Shown here piece after piece: positions 1 through 9,742 of a stretch of DNA of 64,000 bases. Position numbers and translations under genes: made by a program. Positions within the stretch are counted from its first letter, which is position 1; every line of letters begins with the position of its first letter. This DNA is from Bacillus sp. ISL-18. Lineage in GTDB: Bacteria > Bacillota > Bacilli > Bacillales > Cytobacillaceae. The DNA lies in NCBI RefSeq assembly GCF_018613415.1, contig NZ_JAGGQG010000010.1:347573-411572 (forward strand). The letters run 5' to 3'. The notes under the pieces are model-generated. The model was not told the DNA's origin and did no database searches. It worked only from the letters and a program-made list of their open reading frames with translations.

Positions 1-66
1 CACGCACGAAGGAAATGCGATAGCATTTTCGAGGAGTTCTCGCCGCCTTCCGCTCCAATCAACAGA
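1..66. repeat. Partial copy of dispersed repeat family B (cut by window edge)
   Basis: GC-rich non-coding stretch ending in CAATCAACAGA (56-66). The last bases (GCCTTCCGC followed by the CAATCAACAGA terminus) match the end of the complete element at 53929-54012, which has the inverted terminus TCTGTTGATTG at its other end. Only one end is visible here, so the full length cannot be given. It lies just downstream of the helicase stop codon. Confidence 0.6.
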
Positions 67-104
67 CTAAAAATTAACAATAACCTTTAACACAGCCTAA
101 TAAT

Positions 105-3100
105 TTAAGAAAGAATCTCACGAATATCTTCCTCGGTTAAAAGGGAAGTTTGCTGATCATCAGAAGAATGAATAATTTCTTCAATCAGGTGTCGCTTTTT
201 ATCCTGAAGCTCACTGATTTTCTCTTCAATGGTCCCGCGAGTAACAAGTTTAATCACCTGGACTACACTTTTTTGACCAATGCGATGAGCCCGGTCCGCT
301 GCTTGGTCCTCCACTGCAGGATTCCACCAAATATCATACAGAATGACCGTATCAGCTCCAGTCAAATTGAGACCTGTCCCGCCGGCTTTTAACGAAATCA
401 AGAAAAAGTCACGTTCACCTTCATTAAAACGACGGCACATTTCCACTCTTTCTTGAGCAGGCGTTTGACCATCCAGGTAGAAAAAAGGCAGTCCCATCAT
501 GGCTAAATTTCTACCTATTAGCTCAAGCATTTTGGTAAACTGTGAAAAAATCAGGACTCTCCGCCCAGACATCCTCGACTCTTCAACCATTCTTAGCAGC
601 ATATCCAATTTTGCAGACCCCCCTTTATAACCATCAACAAACAAGCCTGGGTGACAGCAAATTTGCCGCAAACGGGTTAGACCAGCAAGAATTTTTATCC
701 GATTTTTCCGAATCGTCTCCTTATCAAGATGCTTCAACGTATCCTCCCTTAATTTCGCCAAATAAGCTGCATACAGCTTCTTTTGGTCTGGCAGAAGCTC
801 TGCCATTTCTAGGGATTCTACCTTTTCGGGAAGCTCTGACGCAACATCCTCCTTCATCCTGCGAAGCAAAAAAGGACGTACTCTGCGGGCAATCTTTTTC
901 TTAGTAAGATGGCTAAACTCTCTTAATCCCTTAAATAATTCAGGAAAAATAACATGAAAGATCGACCACAATTCTTCGGGCGAATTCTCTACCGGTGTGC
1001 CGGTGAGGGCGAAGCGATAGTCGGACCTAAGCCTTTTTACACTCCTTGCAGTTTGCGTAATGGGGTTTTTAAAGGCCTGTGCCTCATCAAAAAAGATGGT
1101 ATGAAAGGGTTGTTTCTCATACCACTGAATATCCCGCCTTAGCAGTGGATAAGAGGTGATAAGCACATCAAATTCCATAGCCTCTCTCTGAATTTTATCC
1201 CTTTCCCGCTGATTACCATCCACTACAACGGATTGTAGTTCGGGAGCAAATTTCATTATTTCATTTAACCAGTTATAGGATAAAGAGGAAGGACAAACGA
1301 TAAGAACCGGCTGTTTTCGATCCCGAATAGAGGTAAGCTCCGATAAAATAAACGTTATACTCTGCAAGGTTTTCCCAAGTCCCATATCATCCGCAAGAAT
1401 TCCGCCAAAGCCATAATGGGCAAGGGTTTTCATCCATCGATAACCCTGTTTTTGATAGTCACGCAGAATAGACTCCAAACTTACCGGCACCTCAAAGCTT
1501 AGACTGCTGGGATTTCTTAATGTTTCAAGAAACTGTTGAAAGGAGTCCTCCAGCCTTAGCACCTTACTGTCATCCACCGAGTCGAACAGCGAGAGCCCCT
1601 CCATGATGGAAACCTCAAAAATGTTTTCAATCTCAGCCCTCTGGACAGGAAGTTCTGTTAAGAAACGCTGAATTTCTTCAAACTCTCTTGTCTCTAACGA
1701 GAGAAGACTGCCGCTCGGCAGACGGTAATATTTACGCTTTTCTTCTAATGCCATTAATACCTCTTTGATTTGCTGCTGAGAAATGCCATCGAGCTCGAAT
1801 TTAAATTCCAGCCAGTTCGTTCGTTCCTTTTTCAAGCTTACCCTGAGAGCCGGGGGAGCCGGTCCTCTAAAGATTCGATTTCTTACTGCAGTCGTTGCAT
1901 AAATTTGTACCTGCTTTTGCAGCTTTGGGACAACATGGTAAAGAAATTCATATTCTAGTTCTTCATTGTGTAAAAAATAACCGCTGTCCGTTTTAACAAA
2001 AGAGCTTTCTTCCATTGCTTCTAAAATTTGCTCTTCCTTTTCTTTATCCCTGATTATACGAACGCCTGCAAAGACAGTGTTATCTTCCAAAGGATTAATC
2101 ACTAGATTTTCATAATGAAACTCCAGCCCGGCCAGCAGCCGATTTTTTACCCGATCTAAGTATAGTTTTGCTGTCAACGGCGTTTTCATAAACTTTCTAG
2201 CAAGGGCAGTTGATAACTGGACATGACCTAATCTTCTCAGACCTGGAACTACCTTTTCGAAAAAGGGCGCTATTTGCTGTTGGTCAATAAAAATTTGGTT
2301 CGTTCCTGAAATATCCAGCATCCGTTTAATCTCTTCCAAGTGCCGACAATCCTCAGCGTTTAGGTTAATAATTTTACCGGCAGACACAACTGAACCATAG
2401 GCAGTCAAGACAACCATACGCGACAGCCCCTTTACCTTTAACCAATAGCCAGTGGTTTCAGCCTCCAAAAATTCAAACTGTAAGGGCGGCAGTTCTTCTG
2501 TCATTTGTAGAGGACTAAAAGTAAACCCTTCATGTTCCAACTTTACGAGGGGCGCCCTCGTTAACAAAATTTGCAGCTGCTTCCAAGAAGACGGTGGAAT
2601 CGGCAGCAGGTCTGTATTGTTAAACACGGAAGTATCAGCGCCGTCATGGATTAGCTGAATGAAATGCTGAATAACCGCATCGGCCTCTGATTGAAAACAA
2701 TGCAGGCTCGGATCATACAAAAATAGGCTAGAAAGCTGGTATGAATGACCAGATTGGACTCCTTCAAGGAAGCTCCTGATATGCTGCACTTTCGTCTGTT
2801 CAATGAACAGCTCTATTCCAAGTGAAGGATATCCCATATTATCCAAAGTAGGTTTAATCATAAACTCCAGATTAAGAACGGCTCTATTTTCAAAATGAAG
2901 CTGATGACCGCTCGGTCTTCTTTGTTTGCTTTGAAAAATATTCAGCATACCTGCAGCCAATTCTTCTCGTTTAACTGAGGCTGAACTGACCGGACTTGTT
3001 CCTTTCGTTTGAAAATCATGAACGGCTAACAAAACGGCGGCAATATGCTGACAATCCTTTTGAAAAGAGACAAGTTTAGGGCAGCTGCATCTGGAAAGAA

Positions 3101-3287
3101 ACTGCTCATCGTTTTCCTTTTCAATCACCACGTAAAAATTCTCTGTACCGGAGACGATTGCTTTATACCGCTCAGGTCCAAATTGTTCAAATAATACTTT
3201 ATTAGAGCGGAAAAATGCCTCACCTCTTTTAAAGGAGACAGTCCCGCATAATTCTTTAATCATTTTTTGATTTATTTTAATACTCAA
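105..3287 (-). CDS. SNF2-family helicase with N-terminal SWIM zinc finger
   Basis: A 1060-residue SWI2/SNF2 ATPase expected to translocate on DNA in the cytoplasm; its partner is unknown. Residues about 67-81 form a SWIM zinc-binding pattern (C67, C69, C79, H81). A middle region resembles the bacterial SNF2-associated domain. The ATPase core has Walker A DDMGLGKT near residue 636, the DEAQ box near 732, and helicase C motifs GGTGLNLT near 967 and DRAHRIGQ near 999. The start is TTG with AAGGAG nine bases upstream. It lies downstream of the SDR gene on the same strand, but a strong hairpin at 3364-3399 separates them. Family assignment is firm; the cellular role is not known from sequence. Confidence 0.93.
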   Translation of the reverse strand: MSIKINQKMIKELCGTVSFKRGEAFFRSNKVLFEQFGPERYKAIVSGTENFYVVIEKENDEQFLSRCSCPKLVSFQKDCQHIAAVLLAVHDFQTKGTSPVSSASVKREELAAGMLNIFQSKQRRPSGHQLHFENRAVLNLEFMIKPTLDNMGYPSLGIELFIEQTKVQHIRSFLEGVQSGHSYQLSSLFLYDPSLHCFQSEADAVIQHFIQLIHDGADTSVFNNTDLLPIPPSSWKQLQILLTRAPLVKLEHEGFTFSPLQMTEELPPLQFEFLEAETTGYWLKVKGLSRMVVLTAYGSVVSAGKIINLNAEDCRHLEEIKRMLDISGTNQIFIDQQQIAPFFEKVVPGLRRLGHVQLSTALARKFMKTPLTAKLYLDRVKNRLLAGLEFHYENLVINPLEDNTVFAGVRIIRDKEKEEQILEAMEESSFVKTDSGYFLHNEELEYEFLYHVVPKLQKQVQIYATTAVRNRIFRGPAPPALRVSLKKERTNWLEFKFELDGISQQQIKEVLMALEEKRKYYRLPSGSLLSLETREFEEIQRFLTELPVQRAEIENIFEVSIMEGLSLFDSVDDSKVLRLEDSFQQFLETLRNPSSLSFEVPVSLESILRDYQKQGYRWMKTLAHYGFGGILADDMGLGKTLQSITFILSELTSIRDRKQPVLIVCPSSLSYNWLNEIMKFAPELQSVVVDGNQRERDKIQREAMEFDVLITSYPLLRRDIQWYEKQPFHTIFFDEAQAFKNPITQTARSVKRLRSDYRFALTGTPVENSPEELWSIFHVIFPELFKGLREFSHLTKKKIARRVRPFLLRRMKEDVASELPEKVESLEMAELLPDQKKLYAAYLAKLREDTLKHLDKETIRKNRIKILAGLTRLRQICCHPGLFVDGYKGGSAKLDMLLRMVEESRMSGRRVLIFSQFTKMLELIGRNLAMMGLPFFYLDGQTPAQERVEMCRRFNEGERDFFLISLKAGGTGLNLTGADTVILYDIWWNPAVEDQAADRAHRIGQKSVVQVIKLVTRGTIEEKISELQDKKRHLIEEIIHSSDDQQTSLLTEEDIREILS

Positions 3288-3363
3288 ATCCCTGACTCCT
3301 TCCCGAAGACAGTCCTATCTATCTAAGAATTAATCCATTATACCATTTCTAAAAAAGAGAAAT

Positions 3364-3399
3364 GAAAAAGCTGCCTTCTTTTGAAAAGGCAGCTTTTTC
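3364..3399 (-). terminator. Rho-independent terminator downstream of the SDR gene
   Basis: Inverted repeat with 14-base arms (3364-3377 and 3386-3399) and an 8-base loop, flanked by A and T runs. It follows the SDR stop codon directly, so it should end that transcript before the helicase gene. Confidence 0.8.
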
Positions 3400-3406
3400 C
3401 AACTCT

Positions 3407-4204
3407 CTATTTAGAATTAAGTACTCGTTTTCCGATTCGCTCAAACAGCCGAGGAAATAGGACATAAACAACGCTTCCCATATTCATCCAGCGCGGAAGA
3501 TTAATTTCCCTTGTTTTAGTCAGCATGCTATCAACTACTTTTTGAGCCACATACTCAGGCTGAAGCATGAACTTCTGCACATTTTTTACGTAAGTGCCTT
3601 GTTCATCAGCAATATTAAAAAAGTTAGTTGCAATCGGTCCTGGGTTGACAGATGTCACTTGGACACGATAATCATCAAGTTCCATTCTAAGAGCATTCGT
3701 GTAGCCGAGAACCGCATGCTTTGTAGCCGAATAAACACTCGACTTTGGCGTCGCGAGCTTGCCTGCCTGAGAGGCAATATTAATAATATGACCAGCCGCG
3801 CGCTCCCGCATCTTTGGCAGGACCATGCTGGTGCATGCCATCAGGCCAATGACATTAACGTTAAACATCCCTTTTATTTCGTCCATCGTGGCTTCATGGG
3901 CCTCACGAAATACCCCAAATCCCGCATTATTAACGAGAATATCAATGTGGCCTATTTGTTCAAAGATTTGTTCAAAAACCTCTTTAACTTGGTCTGTATC
4001 TGATACATCAAGCTGGAACACATCAACTCGTATGTGATGGTGCTCCTTTAAGTTTATTTGCAGCTGATCGAGTTTATCAATACTCCGTGCCAACAGGACT
4101 AGATTAGCACCGCTCTCCGCACAAAGCTTGGCAATTTCTGCACCAATTCCGCCGGAAGCACCTGTAATAACAATATTTTTACCTTTCAATCGTTCCCTCA
4201 CCAT
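3407..4204 (-). CDS. Short-chain dehydrogenase/reductase (YqjQ-like)
   Basis: A 265-residue classical SDR, an NAD(P)-dependent oxidoreductase of unknown substrate. The Rossmann glycine motif TGASGGIG is at residues 14-21, NNAG near 92, the catalytic serine near 143 and the YxxxK pair near 156-160. Length and order are typical of the family. The hydrophobic C-terminal region resembles SDRs linked to the membrane or to lipid metabolism, but this is only suggestive. It follows the MBL hydrolase on the same strand with a 34-base gap, so the two may be cotranscribed, matching the yqjP-yqjQ neighbourhood of B. subtilis. Confidence 0.88.
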   Translation of the reverse strand: MVRERLKGKNIVITGASGGIGAEIAKLCAESGANLVLLARSIDKLDQLQINLKEHHHIRVDVFQLDVSDTDQVKEVFEQIFEQIGHIDILVNNAGFGVFREAHEATMDEIKGMFNVNVIGLMACTSMVLPKMRERAAGHIINIASQAGKLATPKSSVYSATKHAVLGYTNALRMELDDYRVQVTSVNPGPIATNFFNIADEQGTYVKNVQKFMLQPEYVAQKVVDSMLTKTREINLPRWMNMGSVVYVLFPRLFERIGKRVLNSK

Positions 4205-4238
4205 TTTAACACCCCATCAGAGTTATAGCCCTAACTAC

Positions 4239-5201
4239 CTAAACCCTTGCTTGATAGAAAACAGGCGTATTAGTACTACTAATAATTTCCCCGATAGATG
4301 ATAAATAGTCAAGCTGGGCTACACTTTCCGATATGGTTAACAACAATTCACGCTGATAGACCGTTGGAAAAAGACGTTTACAGATTTCAAATGCCGTGAG
4401 CGGTTCTTCCTTTAGCCAGCTATACACAGTCATTGCACGTTCATTCTGCCGGGTAAGTCTTTTTTCAATCAGCTCAGCTAAATGAGTGACCTCTTCCCCA
4501 TGCCCCGTATAGACACATTGAATCGGGTATGATAATAGTTTTTCCATAGAATCATTATGCTGCAGCTGCGGTTTCGGCCTTTCCGTTTCCCCAGGTATGG
4601 GAGGCTCTAGTAGGGGATTAGGTGAAATATGAGCTAAAATCAAATCACCCGCAATTAGGATTCCATCCTTTTCGCGAAAAAGCGCAATTTGACTTTGGGC
4701 ATGGCCCGGTGTTTCGATTACCTCCCAGTCACTAAGTCCGATAGGGGTCATTCCCTCGACTAAAGTCCCTGTTAACGAGCGGTTACACGAATATTTAAAT
4801 GGAGTTCGAAGCCTAGATAAGAAAGGAAAATATTCTTCGGGCAGACCAAACTCCCTAAAACTTACTTTAAAAAATTCTTCCTGTAATTGAAAAAATTCTT
4901 CTGTGGGATGGATCCATCTTTCGTTAAAAGGATGACCGTATACCTCTAGCGAATCTGAAAAAAAATCAAGCATCCCAACATGGTCAGGATGATGATGGGT
5001 AAGAACAACTTGCTCAATATCCTGTGGGCTTAAATCTAATTCAGCCAGCTGTTTTGTAAAGGAACTCCAGCACTCATCTGTTTTTACTCCGGCATCCACT
5101 AGGGTTAAGCGCTCGCCCTTTATCAAATAGACATTAACATCGCCCACGGGAAACGGCGTTGGCAGTGTCATTTTCGCGATTCCATCTTTCCATTCTGTCA
5201 T
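4239..5201 (-). CDS. MBL-fold metallo-hydrolase (YqjP-like)
   Basis: A 320-residue metallo-beta-lactamase-fold hydrolase. The zinc-binding motif THHHPDH is near residues 80-86, a further metal histidine lies in TPGHAQSQ near 165, and AGDL supplies a metal-bridging aspartate near 186. A C-terminal winged-helix-like segment follows, as in the LACTB2/YqjP subgroup. The substrate cannot be read from sequence; hydrolytic thioesterase, glyoxalase or nuclease activity are all possible in this fold. It is divergent from proC across a 194-base gap and probably heads a two-gene unit with the SDR. Confidence 0.87.
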   Translation of the reverse strand: MTEWKDGIAKMTLPTPFPVGDVNVYLIKGERLTLVDAGVKTDECWSSFTKQLAELDLSPQDIEQVVLTHHHPDHVGMLDFFSDSLEVYGHPFNERWIHPTEEFFQLQEEFFKVSFREFGLPEEYFPFLSRLRTPFKYSCNRSLTGTLVEGMTPIGLSDWEVIETPGHAQSQIALFREKDGILIAGDLILAHISPNPLLEPPIPGETERPKPQLQHNDSMEKLLSYPIQCVYTGHGEEVTHLAELIEKRLTRQNERAMTVYSWLKEEPLTAFEICKRLFPTVYQRELLLTISESVAQLDYLSSIGEIISSTNTPVFYQARV

Positions 5202-5395
5202 TAAAAGAACCCCTTATCTTTACTAAAAGAATGTATTTTTAAATTTAGTTGATAGCTTAAAGTTTAGCCATTTTTTTATTTATTGTCATGTTTAATGAAT
5301 CCTTTTTGGAAAAAATAAAAAATTCTTATAATTACTCTCTTGACAAACTGTCTGTCTTCAAGCATAATCACTTCATTTCAATAGGAGGAGTAACA

Positions 5396-6238
5396 ATGAA
5401 AAAGATTGCAATTATAGGTGCTGGTTCAATGGCTGAAGCTTTCATTTCAGGCATACTGGAGAATAAATTAATTGATAGACAACACATTTGGGTGACGAAT
5501 CATGGTAATAGAGAAAGATTAGCTCTTCTCGAGAAACGATATGGCATCTCTAGCACGTATGAGTTGAGTACTCTTTTTAAAGGGGCAGATATCGTTATGC
5601 TTGCGATGAAGCCAAAGGATGCCGATACCGCGATTAACCATATTCATGAATATTTAACAGACGATATGCTGATTGTTTCCGTTCTCGCAGGTGTATCGAT
5701 CAACACAATTGAAACATTAGCAAGAAAGCCCCTTTCAATAGCCCGGTCAATGCCAAACACATCGGCAGCAGTTGGAAAATCAGCGACTGCTATCGCCATA
5801 AATGAACGGGTAACAACGGAGCAATTAAAAACCATAGAGCTACTTTTTGAAACTGTTGGTTTGGCAAAATTCGTTGAGGAGGAACAGCTTGATGCAGTGA
5901 CAGGATTGTCGGGAAGTGGTCCAGCCTACATTTATTATCTTATCGAAGCAATGGAAAATAGTGCAGATGAGATTGGCCTTGATAAGCAAATTGCTCAGGA
6001 ACTGATTGTTCAAACCCTTATCGGGGCTGCTGAAATGGTGAAAAACTCCTCTAAATCGCCTGAACAGCTGCGCAGGGAGGTAACTAGTCCTGGTGGAACA
6101 ACTGAAGCAGGGATCCGTGTTTTGGAGGAATATGGAGTACAGCAAGCATTTATATCTTGTATCAAGGCTGCTAGTGCCCAATCAAAATTAATGGGTAAAA
6201 GCTTAAGTTCAAAACTAACGGTAAGCAAACACCTATAA
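5396..6238 (+). CDS. proC: Pyrroline-5-carboxylate reductase
   Basis: Reduces 1-pyrroline-5-carboxylate to L-proline with NAD(P)H, the last step of proline synthesis, in the cytoplasm. The Rossmann motif GAGSMAEAF is at the N-terminus, and the P5CR signature region LSGSGPAYIYYLIEA followed by SPGGTTEAGI is in the C-terminal half. The open frame begins at 5288, but ATG 5396 has AGGAGG seven bases upstream and gives 280 residues, the family length; the upstream 36 codons look non-coding. It corresponds to B. subtilis proI (yqjO), which sits beside the same MBL and SDR genes. Confidence 0.93.
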   Translation: MKKIAIIGAGSMAEAFISGILENKLIDRQHIWVTNHGNRERLALLEKRYGISSTYELSTLFKGADIVMLAMKPKDADTAINHIHEYLTDDMLIVSVLAGVSINTIETLARKPLSIARSMPNTSAAVGKSATAIAINERVTTEQLKTIELLFETVGLAKFVEEEQLDAVTGLSGSGPAYIYYLIEAMENSADEIGLDKQIAQELIVQTLIGAAEMVKNSSKSPEQLRREVTSPGGTTEAGIRVLEEYGVQQAFISCIKAASAQSKLMGKSLSSKLTVSKHL

Positions 6239-6322
6239 ATTTGGGTATAGATAATTCACCTAGCTTTTAAACTAATGAAAAGCACTTCGGCCTGCTCAGA
6301 AAATAAGCAAAGGACTGGAGAA

Positions 6323-7471
6323 ATGGAAAACATCTTAATTATTATGTTCACCATCGGGATTCTCGTTTGGATTGTTTTTCTACTAGATGCAGTGCTCGGA
6401 TTTCGAAACTTCGATTCTTTGGAATTGGAAGATGTTCTGGATTCCGGGCCGCTGCTCTCTGTTATCGTAGCAGCAAGAAATGAAGAAAAACAAATCGAAG
6501 AGAGTATCCTAAGTCAGTTAAAGCAAACCTATAAAAATGTTGAGTGGATTCTCGTTAATGACCGCTCTACAGATGCCACTGGATCCATCATGGACAGATT
6601 AGCAAGAGAAGACTCCCGAATCAGGGTCCTACATATTAAGGAATTGCCTCCTGGCTGGCTTGGCAAAAACCACGCCTTATATAACGGTACACTCCAGGCT
6701 TCCGGCGAATGGATTTTGTTTACAGATGCCGATGTACGATATGGAGCCGAGGCATTTGCAAAAGCATTGCATTATTTTGAGAAGCATCAACTAGACCATC
6801 TAACAGCAGCACCCAATTTAAGTGCCAACCATTTCTGGCTTAAATCATTTGTTGCCTTTTTTTTATTCGGATTTTCCTATTTTAAACGGCCTTGGATGGC
6901 CAATAATCCTAAATCTAAAATTGGAACAGGGATTGGTGCCTTCAACTTAGTATCCAAAAGGGCATATGAAGCATTCGGAACACATAAAAAATTAAAAATG
7001 AGGCCCGATGATGACCTGCAGCTGGGGATTAAAATGAAAAGAGCAGGATACCGCCAAAGAATTGTTTCGGCATTACGGCTGATGGAAGTGGAATGGTATG
7101 GAAGTCTTAAAGAAGCATTTGTCGGCTTGGAAAAAAACACGTTTGCTGGTTTAAATTATCGAATTAGCATGGTGTTTTTTTCTATTTTCGGGGTATTTAT
7201 GACAAATGTTCTTCCCTTTTTTACGATCTTTGCAGAAAATAAAACCATTGTCCTGCTAAGTCTGGGGAACATTGTTACCAGTGGCATTCTTTATTTTATT
7301 GTCATCAAGAAAATGACTGTTTTTTCCCCAGCCTTGTTTCTAGTTCTACCAATCACTGCTTTACTCTTTATTTATTCGATTATCCGAGCAAGTTTTCTTA
7401 CATTTAAACGTGGAGGCATCGTCTGGCGTGGGACAACTTATAAGTTAAGTGAGCTGAGAGAAAAGGATTAA
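6323..7471 (+). CDS. Family 2 membrane glycosyltransferase
   Basis: A 382-residue GT-A fold glycosyltransferase. One N-terminal membrane segment is followed by the catalytic domain with VIVAARNEE, the sugar-nucleotide motif NDRSTDATG, the DxD-like TDADVRYG and a later DDDLQLG, then three or four C-terminal membrane segments. This layout resembles processive or lipid-linked GT2 enzymes such as those acting on carotenoids, but donor and acceptor are unknown. ATG 6323 is preferred over the upstream ATG at 6275 because GGAG lies upstream at good spacing. It sits between proC and namA on the same strand. Confidence 0.82.
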   Translation: MENILIIMFTIGILVWIVFLLDAVLGFRNFDSLELEDVLDSGPLLSVIVAARNEEKQIEESILSQLKQTYKNVEWILVNDRSTDATGSIMDRLAREDSRIRVLHIKELPPGWLGKNHALYNGTLQASGEWILFTDADVRYGAEAFAKALHYFEKHQLDHLTAAPNLSANHFWLKSFVAFFLFGFSYFKRPWMANNPKSKIGTGIGAFNLVSKRAYEAFGTHKKLKMRPDDDLQLGIKMKRAGYRQRIVSALRLMEVEWYGSLKEAFVGLEKNTFAGLNYRISMVFFSIFGVFMTNVLPFFTIFAENKTIVLLSLGNIVTSGILYFIVIKKMTVFSPALFLVLPITALLFIYSIIRASFLTFKRGGIVWRGTTYKLSELREKD

Positions 7472-7480
7472 GAGCAGGAT

Positions 7481-7510
7481 TTTACAAAATTCCCAGTGCA
7501 TTGCTATACT
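7481..7510 (+). promoter_or_regulatory. Candidate sigma-A promoter of namA
   Basis: TTTACA at 7481-7486 and TATACT at 7505-7510 with an 18-base spacer, placed about 35 bases before the namA start. The match is good but was found by eye only. Confidence 0.45.
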
Positions 7511-7545
7511 AAAAAGTAGTAGCAATTGGACTGGAGGTCATTATT

Positions 7546-8568
7546 ATGGTAGTAAAATTATTTTCCCCTTATACAATTAAGGGTGTCACATTTAAAAATA
7601 GAATCGTCATGTCACCAATGTGCATGTATTCCAGTTATACTGAAGATGGCTATGTACAAAACTGGCATCGCACTCATTATACGACCAGAGCAGTGGGCCA
7701 GGTTGGTCTGATTATTGTAGAAGCAACAGCAGTAACACCACAAGGCCGGATTTCTCCCCAGGATTTAGGCATATGGAGTGATGAACATGTGGAAGGCTTA
7801 CAAGAGCTAGTCGGTCTTATGAAAGAACATGGCTCTAAGACAGGAATTCAACTTGCCCATGCCGGCAGAAAAGCGGTCATAGGCGGCGAAATTCTCGCTC
7901 CTTCTGCAATCGCTTTTAACGATAAGTCCAAGACCCCTAAAGAAATGACTATAACGGAGATCAAAGAAACTGTCGAGGCCTTTAAAAAGGGAGCTGAACG
8001 GGCAGCTAAGGCTGGGTTTGACGTCATTGAACTGCACGGTGCCCACGGCTATTTACTAAATCAATTTCTTTCACCGCTCTCAAATAAAAGAGACGATGAA
8101 TATGGTGGAACGGCTGAAAATCGCTACCGTCTTCTTCGAGAAGTTATTGATGCCGTTAAAGAAGTCTGGAATGGACCATTATTTGTAAGAGTATCCGCCC
8201 ATGATTATCACGAAGAAGGATTAACACCCCAAGATTATATAACTATTGCAAAGTGGATGAAAGAGCAGAATGTAGATTTACTTGATGTTAGTTCAGGTGC
8301 TGTTGTACCGGCACAAATCAACGTCTTTCCTGGATATCAAGTAAAATATTCAGAAACGATTAAGAATGGTGCAAATGTGGCTACAGGTGCAGTCGGCTTA
8401 ATTACCTCTGCGATACAAGCAGAAGAAATATTACAAAATGATCGGGCCGATTTGGTCTTATTAGCCCGCGAATTATTGCGTGACCCCTATTGGCCCCGGA
8501 CTGCTGCAAAGGAGTTGGGTGTCAACATTGAAACACCCAAACAATATGAACGCGGCTGGAACGATTAA
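7546..8568 (+). CDS. namA: NADPH dehydrogenase, Old Yellow Enzyme family
   Basis: A 340-residue FMN-dependent ene-reductase of the YqjM class, which reduces activated C=C bonds of enones and related xenobiotics with NADPH. The TIM barrel starts with LFSPYTIKG. The thermophilic-like/YqjM subgroup signature Cys-x-Tyr is present in SPMCMYSS, and the substrate-binding [14 protein letters not shown] is near residue 164. ATG 7546 has GGAGG at normal spacing. It corresponds to B. subtilis yqjM in the same position. A bidirectional hairpin separates it from convergent rnz. Confidence 0.94.
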   Translation: MVVKLFSPYTIKGVTFKNRIVMSPMCMYSSYTEDGYVQNWHRTHYTTRAVGQVGLIIVEATAVTPQGRISPQDLGIWSDEHVEGLQELVGLMKEHGSKTGIQLAHAGRKAVIGGEILAPSAIAFNDKSKTPKEMTITEIKETVEAFKKGAERAAKAGFDVIELHGAHGYLLNQFLSPLSNKRDDEYGGTAENRYRLLREVIDAVKEVWNGPLFVRVSAHDYHEEGLTPQDYITIAKWMKEQNVDLLDVSSGAVVPAQINVFPGYQVKYSETIKNGANVATGAVGLITSAIQAEEILQNDRADLVLLARELLRDPYWPRTAAKELGVNIETPKQYERGWND

Positions 8569-8573
8569 AAGCA

Positions 8574-8609
8574 AAAAGCACTTACCAAACACCGATGGTA
8601 AGTGCTTTT
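8574..8609. terminator. Bidirectional terminator between namA and rnz
   Basis: Arms AAAAGCACTTACCA (8574-8587) and its complement (8596-8609) form a perfect 14-bp stem with A and T tails on both sides, placed between two convergent genes whose stop codons lie on each side. Confidence 0.88.
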
Positions 8610-8610
8610 A

Positions 8611-9534
8611 TTACCTAAGTGGAATGTTGAATTCTTTAAAATCCTCAGCAATAACCGTTTGCGGAAAAATTTCTTGTGCTTCGCCAACAAGTTCAAGCCA
8701 TGCCTGCCGATCATAGCGGGAACTTATATGGGTGAGGCACAATTGTTGACAGGAAGCTTGTTTAGCAATCTCTGCTGCCTGCCTTGTGGTCGAATGAAAG
8801 TAATCAAAGGCAAGCTGCTCCTCGCCTTTTGCAAAGGTGGCTTCATGTACTAAGAAATCCGCATCCTGAGCTAGCCACCGTGAATTTTCACAATATCGGG
8901 TGTCTCCAAGTATGGTGACAATCCGTCCCTTTTGGGAAGGACCAAGAAACTTGTCCGGTTCAATCACCCTGCCGTCTTCGAGTGTGACGATTTCACCATT
9001 TTTTATTTTTCTAAAAATAGGTCCTGGCTGTACCCCTGCTTCCTTCAGTTTGTCGGCAAGAAGGGTACCCGGTCTGTCTCTCTCGACAATCCTGTAGCCG
9101 TAGGAAGGAATCCCATGGTCTAACCGCCGTGCCTCCACTTTAAATTGCTCATCTTCAAAAATAATACCTTCGGAAATTTCCGTTACCGTTAACGGGTATT
9201 TTAAATACGTTTGACTTAACGAAAGACTAACCTGAAGATATTCTTTAATGCCCTTTGGTCCGTAGACGGTAACGCCTGTTTCTCCACCTTGAAAGGAGCG
9301 GCTTGATAACAGCCCAGGCAGCCCGTAGATATGATCACCATGGAGGTGGGTAATAAATATCTTTTCAATCCGCCGTGGTTTGATGGATGTATGTAATATT
9401 TGATGCTGCGTTGCTTCGCCTGCGTCAAAAAGCCATACCGCCCCTCGCTCTTCAAGTAATTTGAGGGCAATGGACGTAACATTTCGTAGTTTTGCCGGCA
9501 TCCCGGCGCCTGTTCCTAAGAAAAATAGATCCAA
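8611..9534 (-). CDS. rnz: Ribonuclease Z
   Basis: A 307-residue zinc endoribonuclease that removes the 3' trailer of tRNA precursors lacking an encoded CCA. The motif THLHGDH near residues 62-68 binds zinc, GDTRYC, VHEATF and LTHISSRY supply the other metal ligands, and the long insertion in the middle corresponds to the flexible arm that holds tRNA. Length matches B. subtilis RNase Z (YqjK). It is divergent from zwf, as in B. subtilis. Confidence 0.95.
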   Translation of the reverse strand: MDLFFLGTGAGMPAKLRNVTSIALKLLEERGAVWLFDAGEATQHQILHTSIKPRRIEKIFITHLHGDHIYGLPGLLSSRSFQGGETGVTVYGPKGIKEYLQVSLSLSQTYLKYPLTVTEISEGIIFEDEQFKVEARRLDHGIPSYGYRIVERDRPGTLLADKLKEAGVQPGPIFRKIKNGEIVTLEDGRVIEPDKFLGPSQKGRIVTILGDTRYCENSRWLAQDADFLVHEATFAKGEEQLAFDYFHSTTRQAAEIAKQASCQQLCLTHISSRYDRQAWLELVGEAQEIFPQTVIAEDFKEFNIPLR

Positions 9535-9742
9535 ATAGAAGGCTCCTCTCTTCTCCGTTTTTGCTTATGAATAACTATATCACAAACTTATTTTTTATGC
9601 TCACTACTGCTCAAATTCTACAACTAAATCAAAATTTTTTGTTACATGCAATTCAATATATTTGCGAAACCTAAAGAAAACATATAAATTAAATAAAAGC
9701 AAAAAATACATAACAAGGCTATTAGAAAAGAGGTTACATAAC

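Noticed and set aside
5288-5395. 36-codon N-terminal extension of proC
   Set aside because: It precedes AGGAGG at 5384 and does not resemble the family; ATG 5396 is the start.
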